A stretch of 64,000 nt of DNA. It comes from Didymodactylos carnosus. Lineage: Eukaryota; Rotifera; Eurotatoria; Philodinida; Philodinidae. A program made the translations under genes and the position numbers. Under the pieces are notes generated by a model. That model made no database searches. It was not told the DNA's origin and saw only the letters and a program-made list of their open reading frames with translations. Where the stretch lies: NCBI GenBank assembly GCA_905250885.1, contig CAJNOQ010000123.1, positions 1-64,000 of the forward strand, read 5' to 3'. The number at the start of each line of letters is the position of its first letter. Position 1 is the first letter of the stretch. This document shows, one piece after another, positions 61,701 through 64,000 of this stretch.

Positions 61701-62592
61701 TCATTAAAATCACTGTCCTCTTGGATTAAAGACTTGCTGTTACGTTGTGATTTTATATTGGTATGGCTGGTTTTAGCTTACTCTAACAACCGAAGATACA
61801 TAAATTACTTTTTACATTTTAGCAATGGATTACACATGGCCTACCAAAAAGTTATTGGCTACCCGGTCTATTTTTTCCGCAAGGGTTTTTGACTGGTGTT
61901 TTGCAAGTGCATGCAAGAAAATATGATTTACCCATTGATGAATTGAGTTTTAATTTTGTGATACTGCAATATGAACGTGATCACGAATCGTATAATGAAA
62001 ATGCAAAAAAGCTAGAATATGGTAAAAAACTTGACGAAGATGAACAGGTATGTGATGTTAGTCTCAGATGACTTTGTAATTGGCTTAATTGAAATGCTTT
62101 TTCGTTTAGCTTCCAACTGTAAAAGATGGTGTTCTGTTACACGGTCTATATATGGAGGCATTTCGATGGGATCCACAAGCAAAACAAATTACTAACGCTG
62201 TACGTGGTGAAATGGTTGGAACACTGCCCATGTTGCACATGGAACCCAAACAAAATTTTGTCACTGATCCATCACATTATTTATCACCGTTATACAAAAC
62301 AGCAGCTAGAGCGGGCGTTCTATCAACGACAGGTAAGTACTGCAAATTATGAATTTATTCAGTTTTGTAGAAAAGGACAATATGATTTGCATCGAAAATA
62401 CAACAAAATTGAGACTAGTGACTTATGTCCAGTTTTATTGTATTCATCAAATTGACACTATTACAAAACTTTATTTTCTTTTTATCAGGTCACTCAACGA
62501 ATTTTGTTGTTACTGTGAATTTACCTACGGATAAACCGCAAGATTATTGGATATCAATGGGATCTGCGTTACTATGTCAAATATCTGATTGA
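43760..62592 (+). CDS. DNAH6: Dynein axonemal heavy chain 6 (inner-arm, single-headed)
   Basis: Motor ATPase of ciliary inner dynein arms, here presumably in corona and protonephridial cilia. 64 exons, 12357 nt, 4118 aa (human 4158). Tail: residues 1-1400. AAA1 Walker A GPAGTGKT about 1446-1453, with [23 protein letters not shown]2 GPTMGGKT about 1727; AAA3 GDTGVGKT about 2069; AAA4 GVGGTGKQS about 2420. Stalk and microtubule-binding domain about 2660-2990; the C-terminus has [13 protein letters not shown] and ends ALLCQISD. Near-colinear match to DNAH6 throughout. Exons: 43760-43948, 44011-44151, 44214-44307, 44364-44493, 44553-44697, 44773-44895, 45032-45293, 45347-45467, 45520-45775, 45842-46067, 46132-46323, 46391-46532, 46588-47002, 47068-47437, 48104-48123, 48184-48393, 48486-48698, 48762-48942, 49010-49106, 49169-49685, 49744-49824, 49892-50041, 50099-50159, 50226-50240, 50302-50387, 50450-50486, 50627-50727, 50792-51392, 51452-51675, 51735-51829, 51935-52220, 52279-53346, 53404-54049, 54113-54596, 54653-54833, 54892-54966, 55026-55077, 55141-55177, 55245-55320, 55380-55475, 55548-55766, 55882-56005, 56065-56175, 56237-56265, 56323-56526, 57068-57209, 57287-57330, 57395-57567, 57636-57816, 57990-58276, 58405-58531, 58608-59053, 59121-59237, 59302-59456, 59578-59640, 59705-59820, 59880-59964, 60032-60046, 60107-60333, 60394-60600, 61524-61760, 61823-62047, 62110-62332, 62489-62592. 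No stop or frame break was found, so the gene looks functional. Confidence 0.95.
47438..48103. other. Enlarged DNAH6 intron 14 (666 nt)
   Basis: About ten times the usual intron length of this gene. No coding sequence or clear terminal repeats seen; probably an old insertion. Confidence 0.4.
48104..48123 (+). other. DNAH6: DNAH6 20-nt microexon
   Basis: With the preceding base it encodes V-E-A-L-R-S-K. Borders are a long T tract plus TAG, and GTGAGA. It links exon 14 (ends KEKK) to exon 16 (LPTIINLRN) in frame. Confidence 0.75.
50226..50240 (+). other. DNAH6: DNAH6 15-nt microexon inside the AAA1 Walker A motif
   Basis: It supplies most of G-P-A-G-T of the P-loop GPAGTGKT, which is spread over three exons (50099-50159, 50226-50240, 50302-50387). 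Borders are CATTCTAG and GTATGA. Required for an intact ATP-binding loop. Confidence 0.9.
56527..57067. other. Enlarged DNAH6 intron 45 (541 nt)
   Basis: No coding sequence; AT-rich, with a possible inserted repeat of unknown type. Confidence 0.4.
60032..60046 (+). other. DNAH6: DNAH6 15-nt microexon near the C-terminus
   Basis: With flanking bases it encodes G-E-I-T-Y-G of the conserved YITGEITYGGRVTD stretch. Borders are TCTTTTAG and GTAAGA. Confidence 0.9.
60601..61523. other. Largest DNAH6 intron (923 nt), with likely repeat insertion
   Basis: Contains GATCAAG/CTTGATC-rich sequence and, on the minus strand at about 60945-61010, a tRNA B-box-like GAGTTCAATCCTC. A SINE-like insertion is possible but not established. 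Confidence 0.4.
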
Positions 62593-63279
62593 AAAACTTT
62601 TATCGTTCTTTCTGCGCATGTGTGATAATGTTTTTTGTTTTGCGTTTTATAATGTATTTTTGTATACATATGTTATTTTGTAATACATTTTTAGTGGAAA
62701 GATATTTTTATTTTTTTTCATTCTCACTAATATTCTCTCTCTTTCTCTTTCACAGATTTCATGTATTTATCGCAGCAAAATGTTTCATGTCACTCGTCCT
62801 ATAATTAATTCATAAGTATTACCGTTCTTAAATTATTTTTCTTGTTATCCATTATCACACAGAATTTGCAAAAACAAATAAAATAAAATGTTTTTGTACA
62901 AGTACCTCGAAGAACGACTGTTGATGTTATATATTGTAGTGACTAAATATGAAATCACATGTTTTTATTTTTTTTATATAAACACAAAAACATTTTCACA
63001 ACGTTTTTTTCGTAGTGAGATACAACTCAAGTTTAACATGATACTGAATGATAATACAACTAACACGGATCCAAAATCCAAAACAGTACAGCATACACAG
63101 TTCCATTAGAAGAAAGGACAAAAGAAAGGACTTCAGTAAATAAACTAAACATTCAAAGAAATCTTTTCTGTAAAATACTACGGATCAAGTCAAAAGTTGA
63201 AAAGCATAAACAGGCCATCTAAAATCAACTGTTTATTTCTAAAAACAAAAATTTCACAGCTTTTTGTTTGCTTTGATAA
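62593..63279. other. 3' flank of DNAH6 and intergenic
   Basis: Overlapping AATAAA signals lie at about 62876-62887, some 285 bases after the stop. No gene otherwise. Confidence 0.5.
63258..63259 (+). promoter_or_regulatory. Splice acceptor 20 nt before the last gene's start
   Basis: AAAATTTCACAG ends 20 bases before ATG at 63280. Candidate trans-splice or 5'-UTR intron acceptor. Confidence 0.35.
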
Positions 63280-63347
63280 ATGTCTCCCAGTTTAAATTTA
63301 ATTGCTACAATACTCGAAGCACTAAGAACAGTGAAAGAAGTTTCTCG
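63280..63347 (+). CDS. Likely first coding exon of a gene running off the window
   Basis: The ATG opens MSPSLNLIATILEALRTVKE-VS before a GTAAGA donor at 63348. It is 68 nt, ending in phase 2. The helical, leucine-rich N-terminus is not assignable to a family. Support is the start context (upstream acceptor), the good donor and protein-like composition; downstream exons are not seen within the window. Confidence 0.4.
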
Positions 63348-63414
63348 GTAAGAATTTGACTAATAGATTTCAACTCTTATTCAATCAAACACTCAAATTT
63401 GACAATGAGCAGAG

Positions 63415-63525
63415 ATGGGCGAATACACACTTTTTCGAGTCCGAGTCAGAGTACGAGTATTTCGTGGCGAGTATGAGTACGAGTACACGAAAATTTTACT
63501 CGAATATGTACTCGAATACAAGTTT
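63415..63525. repeat. GAGTACGAGTA-rich short repeat
   Basis: Many overlapping copies of GAGTA(C/T)GAGTA and its complement TACTCG within about 110 bases. It lies in the presumed first intron of the gene starting at 63280. Confidence 0.55.
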
Positions 63526-63551
63526 TTTATAAAGAGAAAAAATGTATGAAG

Positions 63552-63807
63552 TGCAGGGTTGTGCGCAACCTTTTGCTAGGGGGTACAGCTCCAACGACAA
63601 ATGATATAGGACAATTCCCCCTAATTGCCTGCACCCAATGCTGGCGGCCCGCCAGTGCATAATTCTATAGCTTATAATCAACCTATGGATTACCAGTTAT
63701 ACTCGATAATCCCGTTTTCGATGAGCTTTCATTTGATATATAATTCATTTTTATATTATTTGTCGTTGGAGCTGTATCCCTAGCAAATGATTATGCACAA
63801 CCCTGCA
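63552..63807. mobile_element. MITE with ~55-bp terminal inverted repeats
   Basis: The 256-bp element begins TGCAGGGTTGTGCGCAACC and ends with the imperfect reverse complement GCACAACCCTGCA. The arms continue inward through AGCTCCAACGACAAAT. TATGAAG flanks both sides (63545-63551 and 63810-63816), a probable target-site duplication. The CAGGG core suggests hAT, though the duplication looks like 7 bases. No coding capacity. Confidence 0.75.
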
Positions 63808-63816
63808 TATATGAAG

Positions 63817-64000
63817 TAAAAGTTAATATTGTTTTTTCTCTTATAAGGACAAATAGTTCGTTTATTTCGTCCGACAGTCTCGTTACTTTCATATTTTGAT
63901 TACATCATTGATTACATCATGCATTTTTCTTATAGGATTACACTACAATTTTAGAACAGAACCTACCGGTTTTCTCGGCAATCCATAGTATATTATAAAG
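63817..64000. other. Right window edge, no feature recognised
   Basis: AT-rich sequence, probably intronic to the gene starting at 63280. Confidence 0.3.

Overview
The window looks like a chromosomal segment of a small-genome invertebrate, most likely a bdelloid rotifer (Rotaria/Adineta type). The reasons are an AT-rich genome, many introns of about 50-70 bases, animal-only gene families (MTSS1, DAXX, an axonemal dynein), one bacterial-type metabolic gene carrying an intron, FLYWCH/MULE and hAT-like repeats, and a splice acceptor a few bases before almost every start codon. The last point fits spliced-leader trans-splicing, which is known in bdelloids. The species call is inference. No prokaryotic, organellar or viral gene set is seen.

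Layout. 1-8187 is repeat-rich and holds no intact host gene: a LINE reverse transcriptase fragment split by a hAT-like MITE and enclosed by near-identical inverted arms (1-2529), a decayed coding remnant near 3.1 kb, a long-arm inverted-repeat element (4786-6200) and a second MITE copy (7001-7273). 8188-15256 (minus) is a 14-exon MTSS1/MIM gene with I-BAR and WH2 domains. 15257-21584 is AT-rich, with pyrimidine tracts and an inverted-repeat element (18366-19460) holding a LINE endonuclease remnant. 21585-24034 (minus) is PSMD3 (11 exons, 519 aa). 24035-27885 holds a LINE RT remnant and a mariner-like remnant. 27886-28752 (plus) is NSMCE3 (2 exons). 31494-32141 (plus) is an unrecognised four-helix membrane protein. 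33113-36334 (plus) is DAXX (9 exons, 774 aa). 36335-40442 holds a G-rich tract and a foldback MULE with FLYWCH and transposase sequence. 40443-41896 (plus) is a bacterial-type N-acyl-D-amino-acid deacylase (2 exons). 41897-43759 holds a hAT-like MITE with an 8-bp target duplication and an array of about 22-bp units. 43760-62592 (plus) is a complete DNAH6 inner-arm dynein heavy chain (64 exons, 4118 aa). The window ends with the likely first exon of another gene (63280) and a MITE in its intron.

The genes are ordinary, unlinked host functions: actin and membrane shaping (MTSS1), protein turnover (PSMD3), SMC5/6 genome maintenance (NSMCE3), H3.3 chaperone/SUMO scaffold (DAXX), D-amino-acid derivative breakdown (deacylase) and ciliary motility (DNAH6). 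All exon chains were built by hand from GT-AG borders, frame continuity and remembered family sequence. For MTSS1, PSMD3, NSMCE3, DAXX, the deacylase and DNAH6 the summed exon lengths are exact multiples of three. No undescribed multi-gene system was found. The strongest general observations are the start-proximal splice acceptors and the recurrence of non-autonomous elements with long imperfect inverted arms.
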